Shown here: positions 8,926 to 18,269 of the stretch, piece after piece
Layout of the letters: every line of letters starts with the position of its first letter
How positions within the stretch are numbered: the stretch's first letter is position 1
Assembly (NCBI RefSeq): GCF_000521215.1
Contig: NZ_KI928927.1
Coordinates: forward strand, 156,440 to 220,439
DNA length: 64,000 nucleotides
Direction: 5' to 3'
From: Labrenzia sp. DG1229
GTDB taxonomy: Bacteria > Pseudomonadota > Alphaproteobacteria > Rhizobiales > Stappiaceae
Notes under the pieces: model-generated
Told to the model about the DNA's origin: nothing
Database searches by the model: none
What the model saw: only the letters and a program-made list of their open reading frames with translations
Made by a program: the position numbers and the translations under genes

Positions 8926-11900
8926 ATGAAATTTTCCAAGCTGCGAATCGTGGGCTTCAAGTCCTTTGTCGAACCGATGGAATTCATCATCGGCGACGGG
9001 CTGACCGGTGTCGTCGGCCCCAATGGTTGCGGAAAATCTAACCTCGTCGAGGCCCTGCGCTGGGTCATGGGCGAAAATTCCTACAAGAACATGCGCGCGT
9101 CCGGCATGGACGATGTGATCTTCTCCGGCAGTCTCAACCGTCCGGCGCGAAACACCGCGGAAGTCACGCTCTTTCTCGACAATCCGGACCGCACGGCGCC
9201 GACGGCGTTCAATGATGCGGACCTCCTGGAGGTGAGCCGCAGGATCGAGCGGGAGCAGGGATCCAACTACAAGATAAATGCCAAGGATGTGCGCGCGCGC
9301 GACGTCCAGCTGCTGTTTGCCGATGCTTCTACCGGTGCACGCTCGCCCGCAATGGTGCGGCAAGGCCAGATCGGCGAGCTGATCGCGGCCAAGCCGACAT
9401 CCAGACGACAGATCCTCGAGGAAGCCGCAGGAATTTCCGGTCTTCATTCCCGGCGGCACGAGGCCGAGATCCGATTGCGTGCCGCCGAAACAAATCTGGA
9501 GCGGCTGGAGGATGTTCTGGTTCAGATCGATGGCCAGCTCGACAACTTGAAACGTCAGTCTCGACAAGCCTCGCGCTACAGGAACCTGTCATCTGAAATC
9601 CGTGCGGCGGAAGCATCCATCCTCTTTATCCGCTGGACAGAATCCCGGAATGCTCTGTCAGTGGCTGAAAACCAGTTTGCCGAAGCACAGAAACAGGTCA
9701 ATGAGGCGACCGCCCTTCAGGCGGAAAGCGCACGCGTTCAGGCGATCGCAGCTCACAAATTGCCGGAGTTGAGAGACGAAGCCGTAAAGGCTGCGGCAGC
9801 CCTGCAGCGGCTTGTCATCGCGCGCAACGAACTGGATGCCGAGGAGCGCCGTGTAAAGGATCGATTGCAGGATCTGGAGCGGCGACTGGTGCAACTTGCC
9901 GAAGACATCAGGCGTGAGCAGGCAATGGTGTCTGAAAATGACGAGGTTCTCGAACGCCTGTCTGAAGAACGCGCGGAACTGCTTGAAGAAAACGAAATGG
10001 TACAGGAGCGCACCGCTTCTGCCCGCAATAACGTTTCGGAGGCGGAGGAGACTGTCCGTGTCCACGAGGCCAGGCTGTCGGATCTGACGGCGGCGGAGGC
10101 GCGCGCCAGTGCCGAGCGCCGTCAACTGGAGCGCACGGTGGCAGAGACGCGCCAGCGCGCTGAACGCCTTGTGGCCCAGGCACAGGAAGCTCAACAGGCT
10201 CTTGACGCATTGGTTGGGCAAATGGCCGAGAACGATGGTGTTTCTGAAAACCGCGAGGCGCTGGAGCTTGCCGAAGAAGCTCTTCTGGAGGCCGAGGCAG
10301 CTGCGGAAGAGGCGGAACATGCAACCCGTGAGGCTCGGGACCGGGAACAGTCTGCAAGAGGACCGCAGAGTGACGCGCAACAGGCGCTGCAGGGCCTTGA
10401 AACAGAAGCCCGAACGCTCGATCAGGTTCTGAATGTGCATTCCGATCAGGACTTTACACCGGTAGTTGAGCAGGTTCAGGTAGAACAGGGGTTTGAAACC
10501 GCGCTCGGCGCCGCGCTTGGCGAAGACCTGGATGCATCGCTCGAAGAAACCGCCGCGGTAAAATGGGGCACCCCATTACCCGGAGACGGAGATCCGGGAT
10601 TGCCCTCCGGAATCCGTTCTCTTGCCGACGTTGTCGTGGCTCCGGCGGAACTTACGCGCCGATTGCGCCAGGTCGGCATCGTGGACCAGCAAGAGGGGCC
10701 TGCCCGTCGCGCAGAGCTCCGGCCGGGACAAAGACTGGTCTCAAGAGATGGCGATCTCTGGCGTTGGGATGGTTTTTTGGTCGCCGCGAATGCACCGACA
10801 CCGTCGGCGCAAAGACTGGCCCAGAAAAATCGTCTGGCCGAACTTGCCGATGAAATCGATACCGCTCGAGGTGAGCTTGAGGGGCGGCAGCAGAATCTGG
10901 AAACCGCCGCGACACGCGTGTGCCAGAGTGTCGAACTGGAACAGTCCGCACGCGGCAGGGTGAGGGATGGACAACGCAAGGCGGCCGCTGCCCGCGAGGC
11001 ACTCGTTACCGCGGAACGTTCGATATCCCAGTTGGCGGCGAAAAAGGCTGCTGCACAAGATCGGTCCGAACGCATTACGGAAGAAGCGGAGCTTGCGCGC
11101 GAACAGGTTGTCGAGGCGGACGAGCGTCTTGCCGACGCCCCCGAGAGCGCGAACTACCAGGAACAGATCTCGGACCTCCAGGAAGAGGTCGCCGCGGCAC
11201 GCGGCGCGCTTGCCGAAGCGCGCGCCGTGTCTGAGGGGTTTGCACGCGAGCAGCAAATGCGCGACCGGCGTCTGGAAGCGATCGCGCGAGAATATGACAG
11301 CTGGAAGACCAGGGCGTCCAACGCGGCGCGGCAGATCACCGTGCTGACCGAACGCCGGGAAGAGGCTGAAGAGGAACGGGCCGAATTGATCGAAGCGCCC
11401 GAAGACATCGAGATCAAGCGACGGCAACTGTTTTCAGCGATATCGACGGCCGAGGACGAAAAGAAGGCGCGCGACGACCAGTTGCAGCAGGCAGAACTGG
11501 ACCTTTCGGAAGTCGATCATGCGGCCAGAGCGGCCATGGAGGCTTTGGCCGGGGCACGTGAGCAGAAAATCCGGGCGGAGGAGCGCTTCGAGGCCTCTAA
11601 GGAACGCAAGGGCAACCTGGAATGCAGGATTGACGAGGATCTGGAAGTTCCGGTCACGGCACTCCCCGAGATTGCCGGGCTGAAAGAAGGCGCACCATTG
11701 CCGGATCCGGCTGCCACCGAACGAAAGCTGGAGCGGCTCAAGGCGGAACGCGAGCGCCTTGGCGGGGTTAACCTGCGCGCTGAAGAAGAACTGAAGGAAA
11801 TCGACGAGCAGAAGACCACGCTGACATCCGAACGGGATGATCTTATCGAAGCGATTCGGCGCCTTCGTACCGGCATTTCAAACCTCAACCGAGAAGCCCG

Positions 11901-12384
11901 AGAACGTCTTCTTGCATCCTTCGAAGTCGTCAACGGCCATTTCCAGCGCCTGTTCACGCATCTTTTCGGTGGCGGGACTGCTGAACTTCAGCTGGTTGAT
12001 TCAGACGACCCGCTCGATGCCGGGCTGGAGATCATTGCCAGGCCACCGGGAAAGAAACCGCAAACGATGACACTGTTGTCCGGCGGCGAACAGGCCCTGA
12101 CCGCAATGTCGCTGATCTTTGCGGTTTTCTTGACCAATCCTGCTCCGATCTGTGTTCTCGACGAGGTCGACGCCCCGCTGGATGATGCAAATGTCGAGCG
12201 TTACTGCGACCTGCTGGACGAGATGACCGCCAGCACGGAAACCCGGTTTGTCGTGATCACGCACAATCCGATTACCATGGCGCGCATGAACCGGCTTTTC
12301 GGGGTGACTATGGCCGAGCGCGGTGTTTCACAGCTTGTTTCGGTCGACCTTGAGACGGCGGAACGATTCCGGGAAACCGCCTGA
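8926..12384 (+). CDS. smc: Chromosome segregation ATPase SMC
   Basis: Condensin-type ATPase that organises and segregates the chromosome with ScpA and ScpB. The 1152 residues show Walker A GPNGCGKS at 31-38, the ABC signature LSGGEQ at 1051-1056, and Walker B CVLDEVDAP with D1079/E1080. Between them are two long charged coiled-coil arms flanking a hinge region around residues 505-650. Length and order match full SMC proteins. It starts 87 bases after the dsbA-like gene and is followed by the separate promoter of the atp operon. No internal disruption is seen. Confidence 0.97.
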   Translation: MKFSKLRIVGFKSFVEPMEFIIGDGLTGVVGPNGCGKSNLVEALRWVMGENSYKNMRASGMDDVIFSGSLNRPARNTAEVTLFLDNPDRTAPTAFNDADLLEVSRRIEREQGSNYKINAKDVRARDVQLLFADASTGARSPAMVRQGQIGELIAAKPTSRRQILEEAAGISGLHSRRHEAEIRLRAAETNLERLEDVLVQIDGQLDNLKRQSRQASRYRNLSSEIRAAEASILFIRWTESRNALSVAENQFAEAQKQVNEATALQAESARVQAIAAHKLPELRDEAVKAAAALQRLVIARNELDAEERRVKDRLQDLERRLVQLAEDIRREQAMVSENDEVLERLSEERAELLEENEMVQERTASARNNVSEAEETVRVHEARLSDLTAAEARASAERRQLERTVAETRQRAERLVAQAQEAQQALDALVGQMAENDGVSENREALELAEEALLEAEAAAEEAEHATREARDREQSARGPQSDAQQALQGLETEARTLDQVLNVHSDQDFTPVVEQVQVEQGFETALGAALGEDLDASLEETAAVKWGTPLPGDGDPGLPSGIRSLADVVVAPAELTRRLRQVGIVDQQEGPARRAELRPGQRLVSRDGDLWRWDGFLVAANAPTPSAQRLAQKNRLAELADEIDTARGELEGRQQNLETAATRVCQSVELEQSARGRVRDGQRKAAAAREALVTAERSISQLAAKKAAAQDRSERITEEAELAREQVVEADERLADAPESANYQEQISDLQEEVAAARGALAEARAVSEGFAREQQMRDRRLEAIAREYDSWKTRASNAARQITVLTERREEAEEERAELIEAPEDIEIKRRQLFSAISTAEDEKKARDDQLQQAELDLSEVDHAARAAMEALAGAREQKIRAEERFEASKERKGNLECRIDEDLEVPVTALPEIAGLKEGAPLPDPAATERKLERLKAERERLGGVNLRAEEELKEIDEQKTTLTSERDDLIEAIRRLRTGISNLNREARERLLASFEVVNGHFQRLFTHLFGGGTAELQLVDSDDPLDAGLEIIARPPGKKPQTMTLLSGGEQALTAMSLIFAVFLTNPAPICVLDEVDAPLDDANVERYCDLLDEMTASTETRFVVITHNPITMARMNRLFGVTMAERGVSQLVSVDLETAERFRETA

Positions 12385-12500
12385 TGGAACCCCTGGTGGC
12401 TGCGTCACTTCGAAGCCAGCGTACAACTTAGGTCTCGTAAAATTTGTGAGACAGAAAAAAGACTAATTATTTCAATAGGATAATTATTGTTTAAGGCTCC

Positions 12501-12529
12501 TTGACACGGCCATAGGCGCCGACTATGGT
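12501..12529 (+). promoter_or_regulatory. Predicted sigma-70 promoter of the F0 atp operon
   Basis: TTGACA (12501-12506), a 17-base spacer and TATGGT (12524-12529) form a near-consensus promoter 67 bases before the atpI start. It is the best promoter-like match I saw in the window. An imperfect inverted repeat (GTCTC...GAGAC) lies further upstream at 12432-12452. Confidence 0.7.
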
Positions 12530-12595
12530 GCGCGCGGCTTACGGGGCATTCCTGTTATTTGATCTGACATGTCGGCGCACTGGGGACAGAAGAAC

Positions 12596-12982
12596 ATGTC
12601 TTCGGAAGACGGCGAAAATCACGATCGAAACGGCGATGTTTCGCAAGCGGGTCTGTCGAAACGGCGGGCTCAATTGAACCGGAAGCTTGAAGATCAGCAC
12701 GCAGTCGATGAAAAGGCCGCGCGGAAATCTGAAAGCAACTCCTCCGGATACGCACAGGCGATGAAGCTCTCATCCGAATTCATCGCGGGTGTTCTGGTAG
12801 GAGCCGGGATAGGTTGGGTTGCCGACCAGTGGCTGGGGACGACGCCATTCGGCCTCATTATTTTCCTGCTGCTGGGTTTTGCGGCCGGTGTCCTGAATGT
12901 GTTGCGTTCGGCCGGGGCGGTCGAACAGCCGCAAGTGGGGTTGCGCCGGGACAAAGACGTTCGCAAAGACGGATCGGACTAG
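12596..12982 (+). CDS. atpI: ATP synthase assembly protein AtpI
   Basis: Small membrane protein that aids c-ring assembly of F1F0 ATP synthase, 128 residues from the ATG at 12596 (a start at 12569 is possible). A charged N-terminal half is followed by two membrane helices separated by a short turn: EFIAGVLVGAGIGWVADQWL, then FGLIIFLLLGFAAGVLNVL. The Gly-rich first helix is typical of the AtpI family. It is the first gene of the F0 operon and lies 54 bases before atpB. Confidence 0.88.
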   Translation: MSSEDGENHDRNGDVSQAGLSKRRAQLNRKLEDQHAVDEKAARKSESNSSGYAQAMKLSSEFIAGVLVGAGIGWVADQWLGTTPFGLIIFLLLGFAAGVLNVLRSAGAVEQPQVGLRRDKDVRKDGSD

Positions 12983-13036
12983 AAATTGTCGCGCCTTGAG
13001 GCGCTGTGAGAATGAACGAGCGAAGAAGGCTGGCCG

Positions 13037-13786
13037 GTGGCGAACGATCCGATTTCACAGTTCCAGATCCAGAAGATCTTTCCGATTGAAGTCGGGGGCA
13101 TGGATTTCTCATTTACCAACTCTTCCCTGTTCATGGTCTTGACCGTGGCGGCAACCTCCGCATTTCTGATCTTCTCGACCAGCGGTCGCGGTCTTGTGCC
13201 GAGCCGGGTGCAGTCGGTTTCGGAAATGATGTACGAATTCATTGCGGGCACGCTTCGAGATGCGGCCGGGACGGACGGGATGCGATTCTTCCCGCTAGTA
13301 TTCTCTCTCTTCATGTTCGTACTTGTCGCAAACCTGTTCGGGATGTTCCCGTACTTCTTCACGATCACCAGCCACATCATTGTCACCTTTGCGCTGGCGA
13401 TGCTGGTGATTCTGACCGTTATCTTCTACGGCTTCATGCGGCACGGAATGAGCTTCCTCAAGTTGTTCATACCAAGCGGTGTGCCGGCTGCGCTGATCCC
13501 GCTTGTGACCATGATCGAGGTTATCTCGTTCCTGTCCCGCCCGATCAGCCTGTCCGTACGTTTGTTCGCCAACATGCTGGCCGGTCACATCACCTTGAAA
13601 GTATTTTCCGGCTTTGTCGTCAGTCTCGGCGCGATGGGCGCAGTAGGTATCTTCGGAGCGGTTCTGCCGCTCGCGATGACGGTCGCCCTGACGGCGCTCG
13701 AATTCCTGGTCGCGTTCCTGCAGGCCTACGTCTTCGCGGTTCTGACCTGCATGTATCTGAACGACGCCATTCATCCTTCCCACTAA
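13037..13786 (+). CDS. atpB: F0 ATP synthase subunit a
   Basis: Stator channel subunit that passes protons to the c-ring. The 249 residues start at a GTG. The essential arginine is R175 in [18 protein letters not shown]. The C-terminal helix with [19 protein letters not shown] completes the channel. About five to six membrane segments are visible. It is followed after 70 bases by atpE. This operon carries only F0 genes; F1 genes are not in the window, which is normal for alphaproteobacteria. Confidence 0.96.
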   Translation: MANDPISQFQIQKIFPIEVGGMDFSFTNSSLFMVLTVAATSAFLIFSTSGRGLVPSRVQSVSEMMYEFIAGTLRDAAGTDGMRFFPLVFSLFMFVLVANLFGMFPYFFTITSHIIVTFALAMLVILTVIFYGFMRHGMSFLKLFIPSGVPAALIPLVTMIEVISFLSRPISLSVRLFANMLAGHITLKVFSGFVVSLGAMGAVGIFGAVLPLAMTVALTALEFLVAFLQAYVFAVLTCMYLNDAIHPSH

Positions 13787-13856
13787 GGGTCATCCAATCA
13801 CACGGCCGGCAGGGTCGTAAGTGAGCAATCTGCAAACACATCTAGGAGCACGTGTC

Positions 13857-14081
13857 ATGGAAGCAGAAGCAGCAAAATACATCGGTGCGGGTATCGCATG
13901 CCTCGGCATGGGCGGCGCAGGCATCGGCCTCGGCACCATCTTCGGTAACTACCTCTCAGGCGCTCTGCGCAACCCGTCCGCAGCTGACGGCCAGTTCGGC
14001 CGCCTGATCTTCGGCTTCGCCGTGACGGAAGCTCTGGGCATCTTCTCACTTCTGATCGCCTTCCTCATCCTGTTCGCTTAA
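13857..14081 (+). CDS. atpE: F0 ATP synthase subunit c
   Basis: The c-ring proteolipid, 74 residues, forming a two-helix hairpin. Helix 1 contains the Gly-rich [19 protein letters not shown], the polar loop is RNPSAADGQ, and helix 2 has the proton-carrying Glu58 in [16 protein letters not shown] lies upstream and fixes the ATG at 13857. A longer frame from 13821 adds 12 residues of intergenic sequence. Its position between atpB and the b' gene is standard. Confidence 0.96.
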   Translation: MEAEAAKYIGAGIACLGMGGAGIGLGTIFGNYLSGALRNPSAADGQFGRLIFGFAVTEALGIFSLLIAFLILFA

Positions 14082-14163
14082 TCGCTCACAAGCAGCGAAT
14101 TTCGATGCGACTCCGGTGGCGGCGCTCTGACGGCGCCGCCTGACCGGATCTAGGAGAGTGGAA

Positions 14164-14713
14164 ATGGCAGGCGAAACACAATCGACCACTGAAGGCATAG
14201 AAGTGCCGCCCGCAGAACATGGCGTGGGCTTCCCGCCGTTCGACGCGACCACATTTGCGTCGCAGCTGCTGTGGCTCGCCATCACCTTCGGCGTTTTCTA
14301 CTGGATCATGAAGAACGTGGCGATGCCACGGATCGCAGGGATCCTTGAAGACCGCAAGGACCGGATCGCCGGTGATCTTTCCGAGGCCAACCGCCTGAAA
14401 GACGAAACCGACGCAGCGATCGCGGCTTACGAACAGGCGCTGGCCGAAGCCCGTAACAAGGCACACAGGCATTGCTCACGAAACGCGTGCCAAACTGAAG
14501 GCTGATCACGAAGCTCGCCGCGAAAAGGCGGAAGCCGAGCTGAACGAGAAGCTCCAGGCCGCTGAAACGCAGATCGCCGGTATCAAGACCGAGGCACTGT
14601 CCCAGATCGGAGATATTGCCGGAGACACCACGTCAGCGCTCGTTGAGCAGCTGATCGGCAAGGCTCCGACAAAAACCGACCTGACCAAGGCGCTGAAGTC
14701 GGCGTTGAATTGA
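14164..14713 (+). CDS. F0 ATP synthase subunit b', broken by a +1 frameshift
   Basis: Peripheral-stalk subunit b' (atpF', also called atpG or atpX). The reading frame from ATG 14164 (AGGAG 7 bases ahead) encodes the membrane anchor [20 protein letters not shown] and the start of the stalk, then ends early at 14505. One extra base near 14467 (in GCACACAGGC) shifts the frame. Removing it continues with [18 protein letters not shown] and a coiled-coil stalk to the TGA at 14711-14713, giving 182 residues of normal size. The restored stop is 10 bases before atpF. A sequencing indel is more likely than a real mutation. Confidence 0.9.
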
Positions 14714-14723
14714 GGAGACCATC

Positions 14724-15203
14724 ATGGATGCAACATTTTGGGCCCTGATCGGTCTCATCCTCTTCTTCGCCCTGATCATCTATCTCAAGATTCCGGGCAA
14801 GATAGGCGGTTCGCTCGACGACCGCGCGGATGGTATCCGCAAGGAACTGGAAGAAGCACGCAAGATGCGTGAAGAAGCCCAGGCCCTCCTGTCGGAATAC
14901 CAGCGCAAGCGCCACGAAGCGGAAGGCGAAGCAGAAGCGATCATCGCGGAAGCCAACGCCGAAGCAGAGCGTCTGACGGTAGAAACCAATCAGGCACTGG
15001 AAGAGATGATTGCGCGCCGCACCAAGGCCGCGGAAACCAAGATCGCCCAGGCGGAAACGCAGGCAATCGCCGAAGTCCGCGCAAAGGCAGCGGATGTCGC
15101 GGTTGCCGCCGCCGAGGAAATCCTGGCCTCCAAGGTCAAGGACAAGGTAGCTGACGATATTCTTGCCAAGAGCATCGATCAGGTCAAAGAACGTTTGAAC
15201 TGA
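14724..15203 (+). CDS. atpF: F0 ATP synthase subunit b
   Basis: Second stalk subunit, 159 residues: one N-terminal membrane helix (FWALIGLILFFALIIYL) and a long charged coiled coil rich in Ala/Glu/Lys. It pairs with b' to hold F1 against the stator. GAGGAG precedes the ATG closely. It is the last gene of the operon; the intrinsic terminator follows 30 bases later. The protein is intact, unlike its b' neighbour. Confidence 0.95.
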   Translation: MDATFWALIGLILFFALIIYLKIPGKIGGSLDDRADGIRKELEEARKMREEAQALLSEYQRKRHEAEGEAEAIIAEANAEAERLTVETNQALEEMIARRTKAAETKIAQAETQAIAEVRAKAADVAVAAAEEILASKVKDKVADDILAKSIDQVKERLN

Positions 15204-15232
15204 TCACGGTTCTGATTGCCAGAAATCAGAAA

Positions 15233-15257
15233 AGCGGCCTCCGGGCCGCTTTTTTTG
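15233..15257 (+). terminator. Rho-independent terminator of the atp operon
   Basis: AGCGGCC (15233-15239) pairs with GGCCGCT (15244-15250) and is followed by seven more T's. A-residues to the left could also make it work for the minus strand. Confidence 0.9.
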
Positions 15258-15606
15258 TTTCTGCCGCATTGCCGGGTGCGGGATAATGATCTTCAAGCGG
15301 ATGTATCCGATTTCGAGAGCTCGTGCTGAAACGGCAAGTGTTGCCATGGTGATATCCGCGGAAGAAGGCTTGATTTGCACGAGCAGACGGAAATCCGTTT
15401 ACCGGACGTATATGAGAATGAACACCGCAGGACGCTTGTCATCCCGTGTGGAAACGAAGTGACAAGAGCGGAACCCGCAAGTCACGGCGAAATGATTCAG
15501 TTCGGCCGAATTCAGTGCACAACGGGAACTGGAACTGGAACTGTTGCGGAGCAGCAGTCAACCAATAGCGTGTTTCCATGTTTGCCAGCTATCTGATCTC
15601 GGTGGA
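15258..15606. other. Gene-free stretch between atpF and rnhB
   Basis: About 350 bases with no convincing coding frame. The only oddity is a short tandem repeat of GGAACT (three copies around 15527-15544). It lies downstream of both flanking genes, which converge here, so no promoter is expected. Confidence 0.5.
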
Positions 15607-16287
15607 TTACTCTTGGCGGGATTTTGAAGCCTGGTTCTTCTCCACATCGGCCAATCGCACTGGTTTGAAGCTCATTCTGTGGTGCGGCGAAGGGCCAAGG
15701 CGATCCAGCGCCTCCTGATGTTGCGGAACTCCATAGCCCTTGTGCCGGGCAAAGCCATAGCCTGGGACATGTTCTTCGAGGCGCACCATCATGCGGTCTC
15801 GAGTAACCTTGGCGACGATGGAGGCCGCTGCAATGCACAGGCAGCGCCCGTCGCCCTTCACCAGCGCCTGTCCCTGCTGTTTGAGCTCGTGCGGCACGTC
15901 GCGTCCATCAACCAGCACGTAATCCGGTACTTGGCTGAGGCCATTGACAGCCCGAACCATTGCGGAAAGTGTCGCAGCACGAATGTTGAAACGGTCGATG
16001 GTCGCCGGCGACGCGCTTGCGGTACAGACCCGGGCGGTTGAGACGATCTGCCCAAACAGTTCCTCGCGTCTTGCTTCCGTCAGCTTTTTGGAATCGTCGA
16101 GGCCTTCCGGAACGTTGTCATAGTCCAGGATGACCGCAGCTGTAACGACGGGTCCTGCCCAGGGGCCGCGCCCGGCTTCGTCGACACCGCAAAGCCTGCC
16201 GTCAAAGGAGGCTGCGTGCCGCTGTTCGATCCTGAAATCTGGACTTTCCGGAAAAGTCAGGTCGAAGAGGGAAGGGCTGAATGTCAT
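15607..16287 (-). CDS. rnhB: Ribonuclease HII
   Basis: Cuts the RNA strand of RNA-DNA hybrids and removes misincorporated ribonucleotides. From the ATG at 16287 it has 226 residues with the type-2 signature GVDEAGRGPWAGPV (D36, E37), D127 in YVLVDGRDVPH, and D164 in SIVAKVTRDRMM, which together make the four-carboxylate metal site. RHKGYGVPQH near the end is also typical. A longer frame to 16335 would overlap the upstream radical SAM gene's stop; the shorter start leaves a 44-base gap. It probably shares a transcript with that gene. Confidence 0.95.
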   Translation of the reverse strand: MTFSPSLFDLTFPESPDFRIEQRHAASFDGRLCGVDEAGRGPWAGPVVTAAVILDYDNVPEGLDDSKKLTEARREELFGQIVSTARVCTASASPATIDRFNIRAATLSAMVRAVNGLSQVPDYVLVDGRDVPHELKQQGQALVKGDGRCLCIAAASIVAKVTRDRMMVRLEEHVPGYGFARHKGYGVPQHQEALDRLGPSPHHRMSFKPVRLADVEKNQASKSRQE

Positions 16288-16331
16288 GATAGGACCCTGC
16301 CGACGCTTCCCATTTGCCGCAAGCAGGTTCG

Positions 16332-17465
16332 TCAAAAGAGGTTGAGTTGCACACCGCCTTTTTGTGGTTGAATGAAATCTGCCGTGTTGAGCTTTTTGCG
16401 GCGCAGGTTGAGACCGAGTCTTTTGGCTGCAAGTGAGAAGCGCTTGGCGATCTGCTCGGCATACGGACCGCGGCCGCGCATACGTTCACCCCACTTGGCA
16501 TCATAATCCTTGCCACCCCGCATGGAGCGGACCAGGCTCATCACGTGCCGATACCGGTCGGGGTGCTCGCGCAAAAGCCAGTCGCGGAACAGTTCCGAAA
16601 CCTCCAGCGGCAGACGCAACAGGATGAAACTTGCTTCACGCGCGCCATGTTCGGCTGCGGCTTCAAGCAGTCCTTCGATCTCGCTGTCGGTCAGGGCAGG
16701 GATGATCGGAGCCATCATCACCGCGACCGGAATACCCGCATCGGAAAGGGCTCGAATTGCGCCAAGGCGCTTGTGGGGAGCAGAAGCGCGAGGTTCCATT
16801 CCCCGGCACAGCTTCCTGTCGAGTGTCGTCACCGAAAGCGCGACCTTGACCAGGTTACGCTCCGCCATCCTGGAGAGAATGTCGATATCACGAGCGACAA
16901 GTGCGGACTTGGTGACAATTGCGACAGGATGCGAACATGCGTCTAGAACTTCCAGGATCTCGCGCATCAGTCCGTAGCTCTTCTCCAGGGGTTGATAGGG
17001 GTCCGTATTGGTGCCGATCGCGATCACACGCGGCGTGTAGCCCGGCCTGGAAAGCTCGCGTTCAAGAAGAGCTGCCGCGTTGGGCTTTGCAAACAACCTG
17101 GTTTCAAAATCCAGTCCGGGAGACAGGCCCATATAGGCGTGTGTCGGGCGGGCGAAACAGTAGATGCAGCCATGTTCGCAGCCCCGGTAGGGATTGATCG
17201 AGCGGTCGAAGGAAAGGTCAGGCGAATCGTTGCGCGTGATGATCGTGCGCGCACGTTCATCCTGAACCTCTGTTTTTAGTGGAGGCAGGTCTTCAAGACT
17301 GTCCCAGCCGTCATCGAAACTCTCCCGTGCCTGTGGTTCGAAGCGGCCCGTCTTGTTGAGAGATGCCGCCCGTCCTCGTCGGCGATCCTCGTTGAGCCGG
17401 GCTGACATGGCGTCGGTGTATTCCTCCGGGTCGACAGCGGTATCGGACTGCGGTGCGGGACTCAT
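16332..17465 (-). CDS. PA0069-family radical SAM protein
   Basis: A 377-residue radical SAM enzyme related to spore photoproduct lyase-like proteins (PA0069/Rv2578c type). The cluster motif is C96-X3-C100-X2-C103 in YRGCEHGCIYCFARP. The family landmarks IAIGTNTDPYQPLEK and TKSALVARDIDIL follow. The substrate is not known; the family is often called DNA repair photolyase but that activity is unproven. A GAAC-N7-GAAC SOS box lies 24-38 bases upstream of the start, which supports a DNA-damage role. rnhB follows 44 bases downstream on the same strand. Confidence 0.9.
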   Translation of the reverse strand: MSPAPQSDTAVDPEEYTDAMSARLNEDRRRGRAASLNKTGRFEPQARESFDDGWDSLEDLPPLKTEVQDERARTIITRNDSPDLSFDRSINPYRGCEHGCIYCFARPTHAYMGLSPGLDFETRLFAKPNAAALLERELSRPGYTPRVIAIGTNTDPYQPLEKSYGLMREILEVLDACSHPVAIVTKSALVARDIDILSRMAERNLVKVALSVTTLDRKLCRGMEPRASAPHKRLGAIRALSDAGIPVAVMMAPIIPALTDSEIEGLLEAAAEHGAREASFILLRLPLEVSELFRDWLLREHPDRYRHVMSLVRSMRGGKDYDAKWGERMRGRGPYAEQIAKRFSLAAKRLGLNLRRKKLNTADFIQPQKGGVQLNLF

Positions 17466-17488
17466 TGGACGTTTTCACTCCAAAAAAA

Positions 17489-17503
17489 GAACATAAAGGG
17501 AAC
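17489..17503 (-). promoter_or_regulatory. Predicted LexA (SOS) box
   Basis: GAAC-ATAAAGG-GAAC (GTTC-N7-GTTC on the minus strand) matches the direct-repeat LexA site of alphaproteobacteria exactly. It lies just upstream of the radical SAM start at 17465 and between divergent genes, so it could also touch the glycosyltransferase promoter. Confidence 0.7.
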
Positions 17504-17573
17504 ATTAGTTCAAAACCAGGATCATTCAAGCGGGTTATTTCGCACCTGCGAATTTTTCATGTAAAAGACGGCC

Positions 17574-18269
17574 ATGATCAGCGTCGTAATAGCAACGAAA
17601 AACTCGGAAACCGAATTGGTGCATGCGCTTTCGTCACTGGTGACGGCGGCCGCCGAGGGCGTGATCCGGGAAGTCGTTGTTGTGGATGGCGGATCCGGCG
17701 ATGCGACCGAGCAGGTCGCCGATGCGGCAGGCTGCAGCTGGGTGAATTGCAACGGAAAAACCCGCAGCGAGTGCCTGTCTCACGGTGCTGCACTGGCCAA
17801 ACGAGGCGAGTGGCTTTTGTTCCTGCGGCCGGAAACGCTGCTGGAAAGCGGCTGGCATCACGAGGCCCAGGCATTTATCGACCGGGCAAGCCGGGCACCA
17901 AACGGGCTGAGGACCGCCGCCAGTTTTCGCCTCAGATACGAAAGCTTCGGAATGAGTGCGCGCATCAGCGAGTCCATGGCTGCATTGCGATCGCAATTGC
18001 TGGGAATGCCTTACGGTAACCAGGGTCTCCTGATCTCGCGTCAGTTCTACCAGGCGCTCGGGGGACACCGGCCGTTGCCGGAACTCGAGGACCTCGATAT
18101 TGCCAAGCGGATCGGCCGCAGTCAGATCGTATTGCTGAGGGCCGCCGCTGTGACAGCCGGCACGACGGAAGGTGATGGCTCGACAACCCGTTTTCGCCAG
18201 GCCTTTGCACGCTTCTGCGTCGGCGCATTGCGTATTCCCGCAAGCGTTGCCGTGAAACTGCACGGTTAG
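17574..18269 (+). CDS. Family 2 glycosyltransferase
   Basis: A 231-residue GT-A fold glycosyltransferase. The start MISVVIATKNSETELVHAL and VVVDGGSGDATEQVAD are the nucleotide-sugar binding segments of GT2 enzymes. ELEDLDIAKRIGR near residue 175 may hold the base region. It lacks membrane helices apart from a weak hydrophobic tail, so it would act at the cytoplasmic face. Sugar donor and acceptor are unknown. It overlaps the convergent hydroquinone reductase gene by four bases and is divergent from the SOS-boxed gene. Confidence 0.85.
   Translation: MISVVIATKNSETELVHALSSLVTAAAEGVIREVVVVDGGSGDATEQVADAAGCSWVNCNGKTRSECLSHGAALAKRGEWLLFLRPETLLESGWHHEAQAFIDRASRAPNGLRTAASFRLRYESFGMSARISESMAALRSQLLGMPYGNQGLLISRQFYQALGGHRPLPELEDLDIAKRIGRSQIVLLRAAAVTAGTTEGDGSTTRFRQAFARFCVGALRIPASVAVKLHG

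Noticed and set aside
15375..15596. 73-codon frame with a GGAACT tandem repeat
   Set aside because: Low-complexity end and no ribosome site; the tandem repeat is only three units.
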